Below are positions 26,753-35,843 of a stretch of DNA of 64,000 nt, in pieces. Within the stretch, counting starts at the first letter, position 1; each line of letters opens with the position of its first letter. The DNA comes from Diacronema lutheri (Eukaryota; Haptophyta; Pavlovophyceae; Pavlovales; Pavlovaceae): the NCBI GenBank assembly GCA_019448385.1, contig JAGTXO010000007.1, positions 372,001-436,000 of the forward strand. Reading direction: 5' to 3'. The position numbers and the translations under genes are program-made. The notes under the pieces were generated by a model that searched no databases, was not told the DNA's origin, and saw only the letters and a list, made by a program, of their open reading frames with translations.

Positions 26753-28068
26753 CAGCCGCGGCAAGGGCACGAGATCGGCTGCGGAGAGCTGCCAGTGTGC
26801 AGCCGCGGCAAGGGCGCGAGATCGGCTGCGGAGAGCTGCCAGTGTGCAGCCGCGGCAAGGGCACGAGATCGGCTGCGGAGAGCTGCCAGTGTGCAGCCGC
26901 GGCAAGGGCACGAGATCGGCTGCGGAGAGCTGCCAGTGTGCAGCCGCGGCAAGGGCACGAGATCGGCTGCGGAGAGCTGCCAGTGTGCAGCCGCGGCAAG
27001 GGCACGAGATCTGCTGCGAAGAGCTGCCAGTGTGCAGCCGCGGCAAGGGCACGAGATCGGCTGCGGAGAGCTGCCAGTGTGCAGCCGCGGCAAGGGCGCG
27101 AGATCGGCTGCGGAGAGCTGCCAGTGTGCAGCCGCGGCAAGGGCACGAGATCGGCTGCGGAGAGCTGCCAGTGTGCAGCCGCGGCAAGGGCACGAGATCG
27201 GCTGCGGAGAGCTGCCAGTGTGCAGCCGCGGCAAGGGCGCGAGATCGGCTGCGGAGAGCTGCCAGTGTGCAGCCGCGGCAAGGGCACGAGATCGGCTGCG
27301 GAGAGCTGCCAGTGTGCAGCCGCTGCAAGGGCGCGAGATCGGCTGCGGAGAGCTGCCAGTGTGCAGCCGCTGCAAGGGCGCGAGATCGGCTGCGGAGAGC
27401 TGCCAGTGTGCAGCCGCTGCAAGGGCGCGAGATCGGCTGCGGAGAGCTGCCAGTGTGCAGCCGCGGCAAGGGCACGAGATCGGCTGCGGAGAGCTGCCAG
27501 TGTGCAGCCGCTGCAAGGGCGCGAGATCGGCTGCGGAGAGCTGCCAGTGTGCAGCCGCTGCAAGGGCACGAGGTCGGCTGCGGAGAGCTGCCAGTGTGCA
27601 GCCGCGGCAAGGGCGCGAGATCGGCTGCGGAGAGCTGCCAGTGTGCAGCCGCGGCAAGGGCGCGAGATCGGCTGCGGAGAGCTGCCAGTGTGCAGCCGCT
27701 GCAAGGGCGCGAGATCGGCTGCGGAGAGCTGCCAGTGTGCAGCCGCGGCAAGGGCACGAGATCGGCTGCGGAGAGCTGCCAGTGTGCAGCCGCTGCAAGG
27801 GCGCGAGATCGGCTGCGGAGAGCTGCCAGTGTGCAGCCGCGGCAAGGGCGCGAGATCGGCTGCGGAGAGCTGCCAGTGTGCAGCCGCGGCAAGGGCACGA
27901 GATCGGCTGCGGAGAGCTGCCAGTGTGCAGCCGCTGCAAGGGCGCGAGATCGGCTGCGGAGAGCTGCCAGTGTGCAGCCGCTGCAAGGGCGCGAGATCGG
28001 CTGCGGAGAGCTGCCAGTGTGCAGCCGCTGCAAGGGCACGAGATCGGCTGCGGAGAGCTGCCAGTGTG
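26753..28068. repeat. Minisatellite: 28 tandem copies of a 47-bp unit
   Basis: 1316 bp equals exactly 28 x 47. The unit starts CAGCCGCGGCAAGGGCACGA and ends GAGAGCTGCCAGTGTG. Most differences are at two positions: CGG or CTG at unit position 9, and A or G at position 17. Unit 6 (26988) and unit 18 (27552) carry private changes. The first twelve units all have G at position 9; the T form appears only from unit 13 on. Because 47 is not a multiple of 3 and no phase contains a stop, all six frames stay open. Each unit holds a small inverted repeat (GCAGCCG...CGGCTGC). An 8-base partial unit follows. Confidence 0.97.
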
Positions 28069-28076
28069 CAGCCGCG

Positions 28077-28406
28077 CGCGCATGGTCGCGCACGCGCGGC
28101 TCGGCGCGCATCGCGCCGCTTGCGCCACTGAGCAGCAGGCGACACTTCACACAGCAGACGGAGCGCGCGCCTCGCCGTGCCCGCTGCGCACCACCTCGAC
28201 CATCTCGGCGCACGCAGATACGTACAGCACAAGGCGGCGAAAGCTGCGAGAAGTGAGCGGTCGTTGGCGTTCGCACGAATCAGCTTCGAAATGAGCTCGA
28301 GCGCGCGCCGCTAGGCGGGCTGCCACGACTCCTCGCCGTGGAGCGGCAGGCAGCGCAGCCTGGCAAAGAGCTCGGGGCGACAGCAGTGCAGAAGACGTGC
28401 CGGCGC
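28077..28406. other. Short region between minisatellite and NudC-like gene
   Basis: 330 bp without a supported gene. A minus-strand frame around 28310-28210 (ELISKLIRANANDRSLLAAF, then CCTYLR) looks protein-like and could be an exon or a remnant; nothing else is visible. It includes the 3' flank of the NudC-like gene. Confidence 0.3.
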
Positions 28407-29210
28407 TCAGCCGGCGTACTGCACGCCGCCGCCCGGCCTGCACGCGCGCTCGTCGTACTCGTCCGCGTCGCGCGCGAGGTAATAGGCGACGGGCGGGGCC
28501 GGCAGCGCGCACGGCGGCTCGTCGGCAAAGCACGAGCGCCACCATGTCTCCGAGGCGTCGCGGCAGTTGGCCCGCTCCCGGCTGTGCCATTTGCTCAGAT
28601 GGAGCACCACCGCGCGCCCGTCCACCAGCTCCCAGTACGAGCCGTCTTCGTCTGCTCCTCCGCCAACGTAGATGGGCATCGCCAGGGCCGCGTTGACGAT
28701 GGGCGGCTCGCCTACGCGCCCGACGCAGATGTGCGCGCGCTGCATCACGACGACGAGCTGCCGCGCGCGCGAGCCCGCGGGCACGGGCACAGTAAGCTCG
28801 ACGCGCTTGACCGTCTGCGTCCACGAATAGAGGCCGAGATCGGCGCCAAGGCCGGCGGACGGTGGCGGCGCGCGCGCGTGCGCGCCGGCCGGAGCGCGGC
28901 CTGCTGCCGCAGCCACGGGTGCGCGCGGCGAACCGCTCGGCTCGGGCGGCGTCGAGACGATGCGCGCGTACCGATGCACGTTCGTGTCGGTCACGACGAC
29001 GTCCGAGCCGCGCGTGCCGATCCACGCGTGCCACCGCACATCGTCCGGCGTCCAGCCGCGCGCGCGATTGCGCTCGATCGCGCCGCGCACGTCGTCATCG
29101 CCCGCCGGCCCCGCGGGCTGTGCGAGCGCCGCGGCGTGCGACGCGCCGCGCAGCCGCGGGCCCGCGACCTGTCCGTTAGCCGCGACCGCCGGCGCCGCCT
29201 CGACGAGCAT
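28407..29210 (-). CDS. NudC-family CS-domain protein
   Basis: A 267-residue protein. The C-terminal half is a p23/CS domain of the NudC type: YSWTQTVKRVELTVPVPAG, then LVVVMQRAHICVGRVGEPPI, YWELVDGRAVVLHLSKWH and TWWRSCFADEP. These follow NudC's Y-x-W-T-Q, I-x-R-x-x-L-x-V-G, W-x-I-E-D-G and E-W-W order. NudC proteins are HSP90 co-chaperones that stabilise dynein regulators and other clients. The N-terminal half is Ala/Pro-rich with one more ordered piece (DDVRWHAWIGTRGSDVVVT). The start is the first ATG; the frame stays open 57 bases upstream, so a missed upstream exon is possible. Confidence 0.7.
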   Translation of the reverse strand: MLVEAAPAVAANGQVAGPRLRGASHAAALAQPAGPAGDDDVRGAIERNRARGWTPDDVRWHAWIGTRGSDVVVTDTNVHRYARIVSTPPEPSGSPRAPVAAAAGRAPAGAHARAPPPSAGLGADLGLYSWTQTVKRVELTVPVPAGSRARQLVVVMQRAHICVGRVGEPPIVNAALAMPIYVGGGADEDGSYWELVDGRAVVLHLSKWHSRERANCRDASETWWRSCFADEPPCALPAPPVAYYLARDADEYDERACRPGGGVQYAG

Positions 29211-29454
29211 TGCAAGGAGGGCTGCTGTCCCGGCGGGCGCGCCGGAGGCCCGACTCGGGCGCGGCACGCGCTCGAGTTGACGAGCTTGTCAGCGGCCGCG
29301 CTCGAGCGCGCGCGTTCGCGCACCGCGCGCCATCGCTGTGACAGCAGTGCGTGGAAAGTGAGACACGGTGCCCTTCGCCGCTCTCATCCTGCTCGCGGCG
29401 GCGGGGAGCGCGCCGCCGCGCGCGCGCCTCGTGCCGCACGGGCGCGCGCGCCCG

Positions 29455-31407
29455 ATGGCGCGGCTTGCGATGCGCGTCCGCTTGTTCGACGAGCTCATCG
29501 CGAGCACAGCGGCCGCCGCGGGCCCGAGCTGCGCGGACGGGTCGATGCCCGCGCCGCCGGCCGCCACTCCCCATGGCGCGAGGGGAAAGCGAGCGCGCGA
29601 CCGAGGCGCCCGGCGCGAGGGCGCGCGCGGTGGCGAGAGCACTGCGCAGCTGCGCGCGCGCGTGGCGCGCGAGGTGCTGCGGATCGCGCACGCGCGCGGC
29701 GAGCCGGGCACGATGCCGCCGATTGACGCGCTGCAGAGCGGCGGCGGGCGCGCGCTCGTGCGCGCGCTGCGCGAGGCGTTCGGCGGACGGCGCGCGGCTG
29801 CGGCGGCGCTCAACTTGGTGGTGCCACGCAGGCGCGTGGCGGTCCCGCCGCCCGCCGACCTGGCCGACGAGCTGCTCGCGATTGCCTCGACGGACGGCAC
29901 GCTGGGCGCCGGCGGCCAACCGCAGCACATGCCGACGGCCGCGGAGATGCGCGCGGCAGGGCGCACGGACTTGGCCAACCTGGTGACGCGTGCGGGCGGT
30001 CAGGGTGTCGTCGCCAACGGCCTTGGCCTGCGCGTCAGGCGCGGCCGCCGTCCGACGCCAGCACCCGAGCTGCCGGCGGACCTGGCGCCCACACTCGCCG
30101 CGATCTCGGCCACGGCGCCGGGCCGCGCCATGAGCGGCGCAGACGGGCCACTGCCGATGCCGACGGCCGAGCAGATGCGCGAGGCTGGCCGCGCCGATCT
30201 GGTCGCGCTCATCGCGCGCGCGGGCGGGCAGAACGCGGTCGCCGCTCGAGTAGGTCTGCGCGTCGGGCGTGGGCGGCGTGACGCGCACGGCGCGGCGCAC
30301 AGCGAGAGCGAAGACGAGAGACGCGCGCGCGTGGCGCGCGAGGTGCTGCGGATCGCGCACGCGCGCGGCGAGCCGGGCACAATGCCGCCGCTCGACGCGC
30401 TGCAGAGCGGCGGCGGGCACGCCCTCGTCTGGGCGGTGCGCACGGCGTTTGGGGGCGTGCGGCGGGCCGCGCTCGCGCTTGGCCTCGCGATGCCGCGCGC
30501 GCGCGTGCCGGCGAGGAGCGTTGGCGGTAGCCGGCAGCCGCGCGGGTATTGGACCCCTCTGGAGACCGTGCGCCGCGAGCTCCTCGCCTTCATCCGCGCT
30601 CACGGCACCGAAGGCGTGATGCCAGCAGCCCTCGAGCTGCGCGTCGCTGGCCAGTGCGCGCTCGCCCACGCGATCGAGCGGCACGGCGGCCTGCACGCGG
30701 TCGGCGGCGCGCTCGGGCTGCGTCCGGCGCACGGCCGCGCGCCCATCGGCTATTGGGCCGAGGCCGAGCGCCTCGACGGCGCCGTGCTCGCCTTCGTGGC
30801 CGCGAACGGCACTGAGGGCGTGATGCCCACAGTGCGCGACTTGCAGCGACACGGCCGGCATGACCTTGCGCACGCCATCTGCGCGCACCACGGCGGTCGG
30901 ATCGCGCTCGAGCGGCGCACCGGCCTGCGCTACGTCCGCGCGCGACCGAGCACACCGCGTGGCTATTGGCGCGACGTGCCGAGCGTGCACGCTGAGCTGC
31001 TCGCGTACGTGCGCGCACGGGGCACGCACGGCGTGATGCCAACCGGACTCGAGCTCAAGGTGTCCGGCGCGCGCGGGCGGCGGCTGCTGCGCGCGCTCGA
31101 GGCCCATCCTGGCGGCATCGTCGCGGCCGCGCGCGCCACCGGCCTGCAGGTGCCCACTGACCGTTTTGCCGTGTGGGTCATTGACGCGACGACACAGCGG
31201 CCGGGCGGCCCGGGCGGCACTTGGCAGCGGCAGGTGGCGACAGTCGACTCGGAGTCGCTCGTCGCGCGTCGCGCGCTCAGCCGCCGCGCCCGCCGCGCCG
31301 ACCCCGACGCCGACGCCGGCCTTGACGATGGCGCGCAGCCCGCGCCGCTGCCGCGCGGCGGCGAGCCAGTGGAGCCGCCGGCCGAGGAGGGGCGGCCGCC
31401 CGACTGA
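29455..31407 (+). CDS. Repeat protein with seven ~70-residue MP...GG...LGL modules
   Basis: A 650-residue protein made of seven helical modules. Each has a Leu-rich helix, G-x-M-P-x-x-x-x-L, a G-R-x-D-L-A-x-A-I helix, H/A-G-G and then a L-G-L end. Examples are GVMPTVRDLQRHGRHDLAHA and HGGLHAVGGALGLR. The last three modules are separated by a G-Y-W motif (PRGYW, PIGYW, PRGYW). Similar modules occur in uncharacterised algal and plant plastid proteins (from memory), so nucleic-acid binding in an organelle is possible but unproven. Modules 1 and 4 are nearly identical in DNA (about 29652-29730 and 30329-30407), showing a recent internal duplication. The ATG is the first in frame; an open stretch upstream lacks one. 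Confidence 0.55.
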   Translation: MARLAMRVRLFDELIASTAAAAGPSCADGSMPAPPAATPHGARGKRARDRGARREGARGGESTAQLRARVAREVLRIAHARGEPGTMPPIDALQSGGGRALVRALREAFGGRRAAAAALNLVVPRRRVAVPPPADLADELLAIASTDGTLGAGGQPQHMPTAAEMRAAGRTDLANLVTRAGGQGVVANGLGLRVRRGRRPTPAPELPADLAPTLAAISATAPGRAMSGADGPLPMPTAEQMREAGRADLVALIARAGGQNAVAARVGLRVGRGRRDAHGAAHSESEDERRARVAREVLRIAHARGEPGTMPPLDALQSGGGHALVWAVRTAFGGVRRAALALGLAMPRARVPARSVGGSRQPRGYWTPLETVRRELLAFIRAHGTEGVMPAALELRVAGQCALAHAIERHGGLHAVGGALGLRPAHGRAPIGYWAEAERLDGAVLAFVAANGTEGVMPTVRDLQRHGRHDLAHAICAHHGGRIALERRTGLRYVRARPSTPRGYWRDVPSVHAELLAYVRARGTHGVMPTGLELKVSGARGRRLLRALEAHPGGIVAAARATGLQVPTDRFAVWVIDATTQRPGGPGGTWQRQVATVDSESLVARRALSRRARRADPDADAGLDDGAQPAPLPRGGEPVEPPAEEGRPPD

Positions 31408-31577
31408 AATGTGAGTTTCTGGAACGCGGGTGGCTGGCAATCAGAACTGGAAGTCCAGGCAGGCTGTGGACGCCCCGGTACGGAGGGCCGGGGGCTTGCG
31501 ACGAGGTTGTGGCACGCGGGAACGAATCGTAGGAAGCCGGGCGCGGAAGCAGGCATGCTGTCACGCCGGAGCCGACG

Positions 31578-31862
31578 TCAGTTGAACCAGAACTGCACCT
31601 CGCGGATGGTGTCGTCAAGGCTGTCGTGGTGGCCATTGACAAGCTTGCTGAAGTCGTCCAACGGCTTCTGCTGCTCGGAGCTGCTCGGCGAGCGCGGGAC
31701 GAAGCTCTCCCTGCGGCGTACGCCGGCTTCGGCGCCGCGCTGCGAGCTCGAGCCGTGCTTGGCGGCGCTGGCGGCGCGGCTGACGGTGCTGTCGAGGTAG
31801 ACGCCCAACGATATTGCCGCGGCAGCGCCGAGCACGAGCGGCGTCACGTTGGGCGCAGCCAT
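31578..31862 (-). CDS. Small single-pass membrane protein, unknown
   Basis: A 94-residue protein. Residues 8-24 (PLVLGAAAAISLGVYLD) form one membrane segment right after a short uncharged N terminus, and the rest is hydrophilic, ending in LDDTIREVQFWFN. This layout suits a mitochondrial or ER tail-out protein, but I recognise no family. The gene stands alone between converging and tandem neighbours, has a clean ATG and stop, and has less biased composition than the chance frames around it, so it is probably real. Confidence 0.5.
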   Translation of the reverse strand: MAAPNVTPLVLGAAAAISLGVYLDSTVSRAASAAKHGSSSQRGAEAGVRRRESFVPRSPSSSEQQKPLDDFSKLVNGHHDSLDDTIREVQFWFN

Positions 31863-31977
31863 GAACGAGCGAAGGTGGGGCGTGCGCGGGGCGGGGTGGG
31901 AGGACGGCCGGGTACCGAAATGAAGCGAGTTTTTTTAAAAAAGGGTTCGTGTCCTCCTGCAAAACTCGCGACTATGT

Positions 31978-34314
31978 TCAATCGCGAGGCCGCTTTCGCG
32001 GCCCCGCGTCGACGCCGAAGCCGTCCGCCGCGCGCTTGCGACCACACGCTCCGGCCCCGCGAGCCCTCGCCGTATCACGCTCTTCACCCATCGCCGCCCT
32101 CCACACGACGAAGCGGCCGTCGGGTGAGAAGCGCGCGTCCACGCGCGCGAACGCGCCGCGTGCGCGCAGCAGCAGGCCGCACGGCACGTACTGCTGGGTG
32201 ACGATCCAGAGCACGCCCGCGCGGCGCCCGCCCGCGCCGTCCACCTGCCGGAGCAGCCGCGGCGCGTGGCGCACGATCGCGCGCAGCACGCGAAAATCCT
32301 GCTCGATCCCGTTGCGCGCGTGCACGGGCGGGTTTGAGACGACCAAGTCAAACGAGCCGCGCGCGCGCGCGGGCAGCGCGCAAAAGCGGTCGGAGCAGAC
32401 CAGCGCGCGCGCGGTGGGCACGTTGCGCCGTGCCGCCTCAAGCGCGACCGCGTCCGCGTCGAGCAGCGTCAGCTGCACGCGCTCCGCCCGGCTCGCGAGC
32501 GCCGCCCCGATCGTTCCGCTCCCGCTGCCGACGTCGAGGATTGCGGCGCCGCGCGGCGGCGCGGGCATCTGCTCAAGCAAGAAGCGCGTCATCACGTCCA
32601 ATTCGCCACCGGCGAAGAGGCCGGGCAGCACGCACCACGGCGTCGGCTCTGCGCTCGTCGGCGCGCTGTCCGCTCGCGCGCCCCAGCCCGCGTCGCGCGA
32701 GCCCGGCGGCGGCGACGGCGGTGCGGCCGGCAAGGTGATGGCAACCACCTCGCGCCACTCGGCGCAGCGCGCGCTCGCGCGCGCCAACGCCAGCGCGCGC
32801 GTCGCGCCGAGCACGACCGCGCCGCCGTGCTCGGCAACGATGCGCACGTCCGCGAACAGGGCGCGGCCGCGCTCGGCCGCGCCGGCGACGGCCGCGCCGG
32901 CGGCAGCGCGCAGCGAGTGCAGGCCGTGCTGCAGCGCGCCCTCCTCCGCGCGGCCGAAGACGAGCAGCGGCGCGCCGACGCGCAGCGCGCACGCGGCGCC
33001 GTGCAGCGCGAGGCGGAACGACGCGTCGAGCGCGGACATTCGCATCACGCACGCGTCGTACAGGTCGTCCTTCTCATTCTCACCGGCGCGAGCGCCTGCG
33101 CCGTCGGCGTGCGCGCGCGCGGGCGGCGGCCAGAGCCGGCCGCGCCGCCGCTTGCGCGCAAAGCGCCGCCAGTGCCGCGTCGAGAGCGCGAGGTGACGCA
33201 GCGCTGGCAGCCGCGGCAGGTCGCGACAGACGCGACCGGAGGCGAAGACGAGGACACGGGCGCAAGCGCGCAGGCCGGCGCGCGCGGGCGTGGCGTCCAG
33301 CAGCGCGGGCGCCTCGCGTAAGAGCAGCTCGGCCGGGTCAACGAGGGCGCGCGCGCCGCCGCCCAGCCGGAGCGCGCGCGCGCAGCCCGGGCAGAGCGCG
33401 TCCTCGAGCTCCGCCGCGCGCGCATCGCCGATCAGAGCGTGCTCCCTCGCTTGGCGCGCAAAGTACCCCAGGTGGCCGAGGGCCTGCCAGTCAAGGGTGC
33501 CGGCGAGGCTCGCCGCGCGCAGTGCGAGCGACTCCGCCGCGCGCGACAGCTCCACCGCGGTGGGCCCGCCGAGCGCGGCGGTCGGCGCGGCCAGCCGGCC
33601 GAGCGCCCACGCGAGGTCACCCACGTCCGGCGCGTCCATCGCGCCCACCTTGCGCCCAGTGGCGCCGTCGGAGAGGACGAGCGCGAGAAGCTCGGCCTGC
33701 GCGAGTTCTTCCGCGCTCGCCAACGCCGCGCCGTGCGCGCCCGCGCCAACCTCGCCGCGCGCGCGCGCCCGTGCGAGCAGCGCGAGCACGCGCGCGCGCG
33801 AGCGAACAAACGTGGCGACATCGCGCGAATTAAGCGCGGGTGCGCGCGCACGGACCGCGTCGAGCAGTGCGCTGAGCAACGCGTCGCTTGGCTCCGCCTC
33901 TGAAAGCGCAAGCGCGTACAGCGAGTTGGTCAGCGCCTGCGAGTCGATGCTCGGCGCGAGCGCGCCAAGCCGCGTCCAAAGCGCGCGCACGGCCGCGGCG
34001 AACGGTGGCAGCGCGGCCACGTCGGCGAGTCTTCCCAGCTTGCTCGCGGCCCAGACGGCCTTACTGATGTGCTTGGGGCCGAGCTTGAGCGCGCCCTCCG
34101 TCGCGCTCAGCTGCTCAAGCAGCGGCGCGAGCGCGCGCGCAAACGCGCCAGACCGCTGCTGGCCATCGCCGCTCGCCGGCGTGAGCGCCTGCGCGCAGTG
34201 GAGCGCGTGCGCCAAGTTGTAGCCGTTGAGAGGAGAGGCGGCGACGATGTCGGCCAGCGCACTCGCCGAGCGCGCGCCGCTGAGCCTTTGGCTCACCTCC
34301 TCGTTGCGCGTCAT
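31978..34314 (-). CDS. RsmC-type rRNA guanine-N2 methyltransferase with helical-repeat N terminus
   Basis: A 778-residue protein. The C-terminal third is a class I methyltransferase: ILDVGSGSGTIGAAL (about 590-604) binds S-adenosylmethionine, and DLVVSNPPVHARNGI (about 655-670) holds the N-P-P-x-H catalytic motif typical of RsmC/RlmG, which make m2G in small or large subunit rRNA. CVLPGLFAGGELDVMTRFLL precedes it, as in RsmC. The first 300 residues are helical repeats (KHISKAVWAASKLGRLADV, SQALTNSLYALALSEAEP) like the OPR/FASTK-type repeats of organelle RNA-binding proteins. The middle resembles the degenerate N-terminal methyltransferase half of RsmC. It probably modifies organelle rRNA. An open frame upstream of the ATG could be a targeting sequence. 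Confidence 0.7.
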   Translation of the reverse strand: MTRNEEVSQRLSGARSASALADIVAASPLNGYNLAHALHCAQALTPASGDGQQRSGAFARALAPLLEQLSATEGALKLGPKHISKAVWAASKLGRLADVAALPPFAAAVRALWTRLGALAPSIDSQALTNSLYALALSEAEPSDALLSALLDAVRARAPALNSRDVATFVRSRARVLALLARARARGEVGAGAHGAALASAEELAQAELLALVLSDGATGRKVGAMDAPDVGDLAWALGRLAAPTAALGGPTAVELSRAAESLALRAASLAGTLDWQALGHLGYFARQAREHALIGDARAAELEDALCPGCARALRLGGGARALVDPAELLLREAPALLDATPARAGLRACARVLVFASGRVCRDLPRLPALRHLALSTRHWRRFARKRRRGRLWPPPARAHADGAGARAGENEKDDLYDACVMRMSALDASFRLALHGAACALRVGAPLLVFGRAEEGALQHGLHSLRAAAGAAVAGAAERGRALFADVRIVAEHGGAVVLGATRALALARASARCAEWREVVAITLPAAPPSPPPGSRDAGWGARADSAPTSAEPTPWCVLPGLFAGGELDVMTRFLLEQMPAPPRGAAILDVGSGSGTIGAALASRAERVQLTLLDADAVALEAARRNVPTARALVCSDRFCALPARARGSFDLVVSNPPVHARNGIEQDFRVLRAIVRHAPRLLRQVDGAGGRRAGVLWIVTQQYVPCGLLLRARGAFARVDARFSPDGRFVVWRAAMGEERDTARARGAGACGRKRAADGFGVDAGPRKRPRD

Positions 34315-34586
34315 GAGGACCGAGGCGATTCGGGCGCCATGAAAAAAGGCCCTGTGATTTGAGTAGGTTCTCACGCCGACCAGACGTGCACCGTGCACGA
34401 CTGCACGTGCACCGGGAGCGCAAGGTCCCAATTGCAAAGGCTCGGCGAGTTCACACGGCCGTGCGCGGGTGTGCAGGCGGCGCAGCTTTCAACTTTGGGG
34501 CCGGCGCTCAGAATCGGCGACGAAGGCGAACAACATGCAAGGGGGGTCCGTGGCGCGGCGCTCAGACGGCTCAGTGCGCTCGCATA

Positions 34587-35732
34587 TCAGCCCCCATCGA
34601 ACTCGTCGAGATCAAGCTGTTCGGCAGTCGCGAAGAAGAAGGTGGCGCTCGCGCGCGTCGGGTTGAAGCCAACGACGATCCCGACGAGCGCGAGGAGCGC
34701 GAGCCCTCCAATCGGCAGGACAACGACCTCCGTGTGCCGCAAGAAGGGCAGTGCTGCGGTAGCCAGCGTGGACGGCCAGCGACGCCGCCGCGCGTGAGCG
34801 TGCATGCGCGCGCGCGGGGAGGGAGGGGGGGGGGGGGGGGGGGGGGGGAGGATGGACGTGAGCCGTGGAGGCAGAAGGTTCGGAGACAAGCGACGGGTTT
34901 TTGTTGTTGGGCAGAGGCCTCACCATTGTACCCGAGGAAGGTGAGGTACGTGTAATAGCTGAGGGCCAGGCAGTAGAGCACACACGAGAGCAGGCCGGGC
35001 AGGTGGCCTGCGCGCAGCAGCAGCGGGAGCGCCATGTACTGCACAACGTGCGTCGCGAGGAAAAGCGGGAAGTACGCGTTGCAGTGCACGTCAAAGCCGT
35101 AGGCAAACTCGAGCTGCGCGCCGGTCGGGGCAGCGCACTCGTCCTCGCCGAGCCCGTCGCCAAACCCGTCGCGATCGCGCTCAGTCGACGCTGCCCTGCC
35201 GCTCGTCACGAGCCTGCCGGGCGGCGCGTCGCGGCGTCAATTGGGAGCAGCGTGCGGGCTGAGGCAAGCCGCGGCATATGCACCACGGAGCTGGCGCCAT
35301 GCTGTGGACGCCGTGCGCGATGGGCGGCGCGTGGCACCGCGCCGCGCGAATGGCGCGCGCGCACCACGCCACGCCCGCGGCGACGAGCCCGAGCCCCAAG
35401 AAGTCGACGAGGACCTCGTAGGCCACGTTGGCGAGCCACATCGAGATCGAAGCGGGACCAAGCGCGATGGACCACGCCGTCATGCTGCTGGCGATCAGCG
35501 CGACCATCACCACGACAAAGCCCGGGTCATCGCGCGCCCACTGGTGCTTTGTGCGCGAGCTGTACTCTGCATTGCGGTAGACGCGTCGCGGATCGATGCA
35601 CAGCCAGAGCATCGTGCAGAAGGTGTACTCGAAATCGCACTGCTCGCGGAAATGGACGATCCGGTGCACGTACTCCTGCAGGCCCACCCGGTTGTGGTCG
35701 AGCGTGAGCGGCAGCGAGTTGGCGGGAGCCAT
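34587..35732 (-). CDS. UNC50: UNC-50 family Golgi membrane protein (3 exons)
   Basis: Exons 35338-35732, 34924-35195 and 34587-34753 join at GT-AG introns of 142 and 170 bp into 277 residues (human 259). Conserved blocks include HFREQCDFEYTFCTMLWLCI, PRRVYRN, TKHQWARDDPGFVV, EFAYGFDVHCNAYFPLFLA and, across the last junction, YLTFLGYNALPFLRHTEVVV, each close to animal UNC50. Hydrophobic segments fit its multi-span topology. UNC-50/Gmh1 acts in Golgi trafficking and in nicotinic receptor assembly in animals. The second intron contains a 24-base C run in the sense direction. The donor/acceptor phases agree at both junctions. The start is 111 bp from the divergent CNNM start. Confidence 0.9.
34825..34848 (-). 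repeat. 24-base G tract in UNC50 intron 2 (C in the transcript)
   Basis: 24 consecutive G on the plus strand, within intron 34754-34923; in the transcript it is a C run about 70 bases before the acceptor. Confidence 0.95.
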
Positions 35733-35843
35733 GGCCCGACCGCGAGTTTTGGCCGACCGGAGTGGAAGGCGTGATTCAAGTGAAGGCGGGCGAGCGGCGA
35801 GAGGGTACTCGCGGAGCGGGAGGGAGGGGCGAGGCGGTCGGGG

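Noticed and set aside
26753-28068. CRISPR array
   Set aside because: Units are contiguous 47-bp copies with no unique spacers, and the DNA is eukaryotic.
24967-28128. Minus-strand open frame of about 1050 residues
   Set aside because: It joins the minisatellite, which is open in all frames, to the antisense of the TEDC1-like gene; its composition is that of a chance GC-rich frame.
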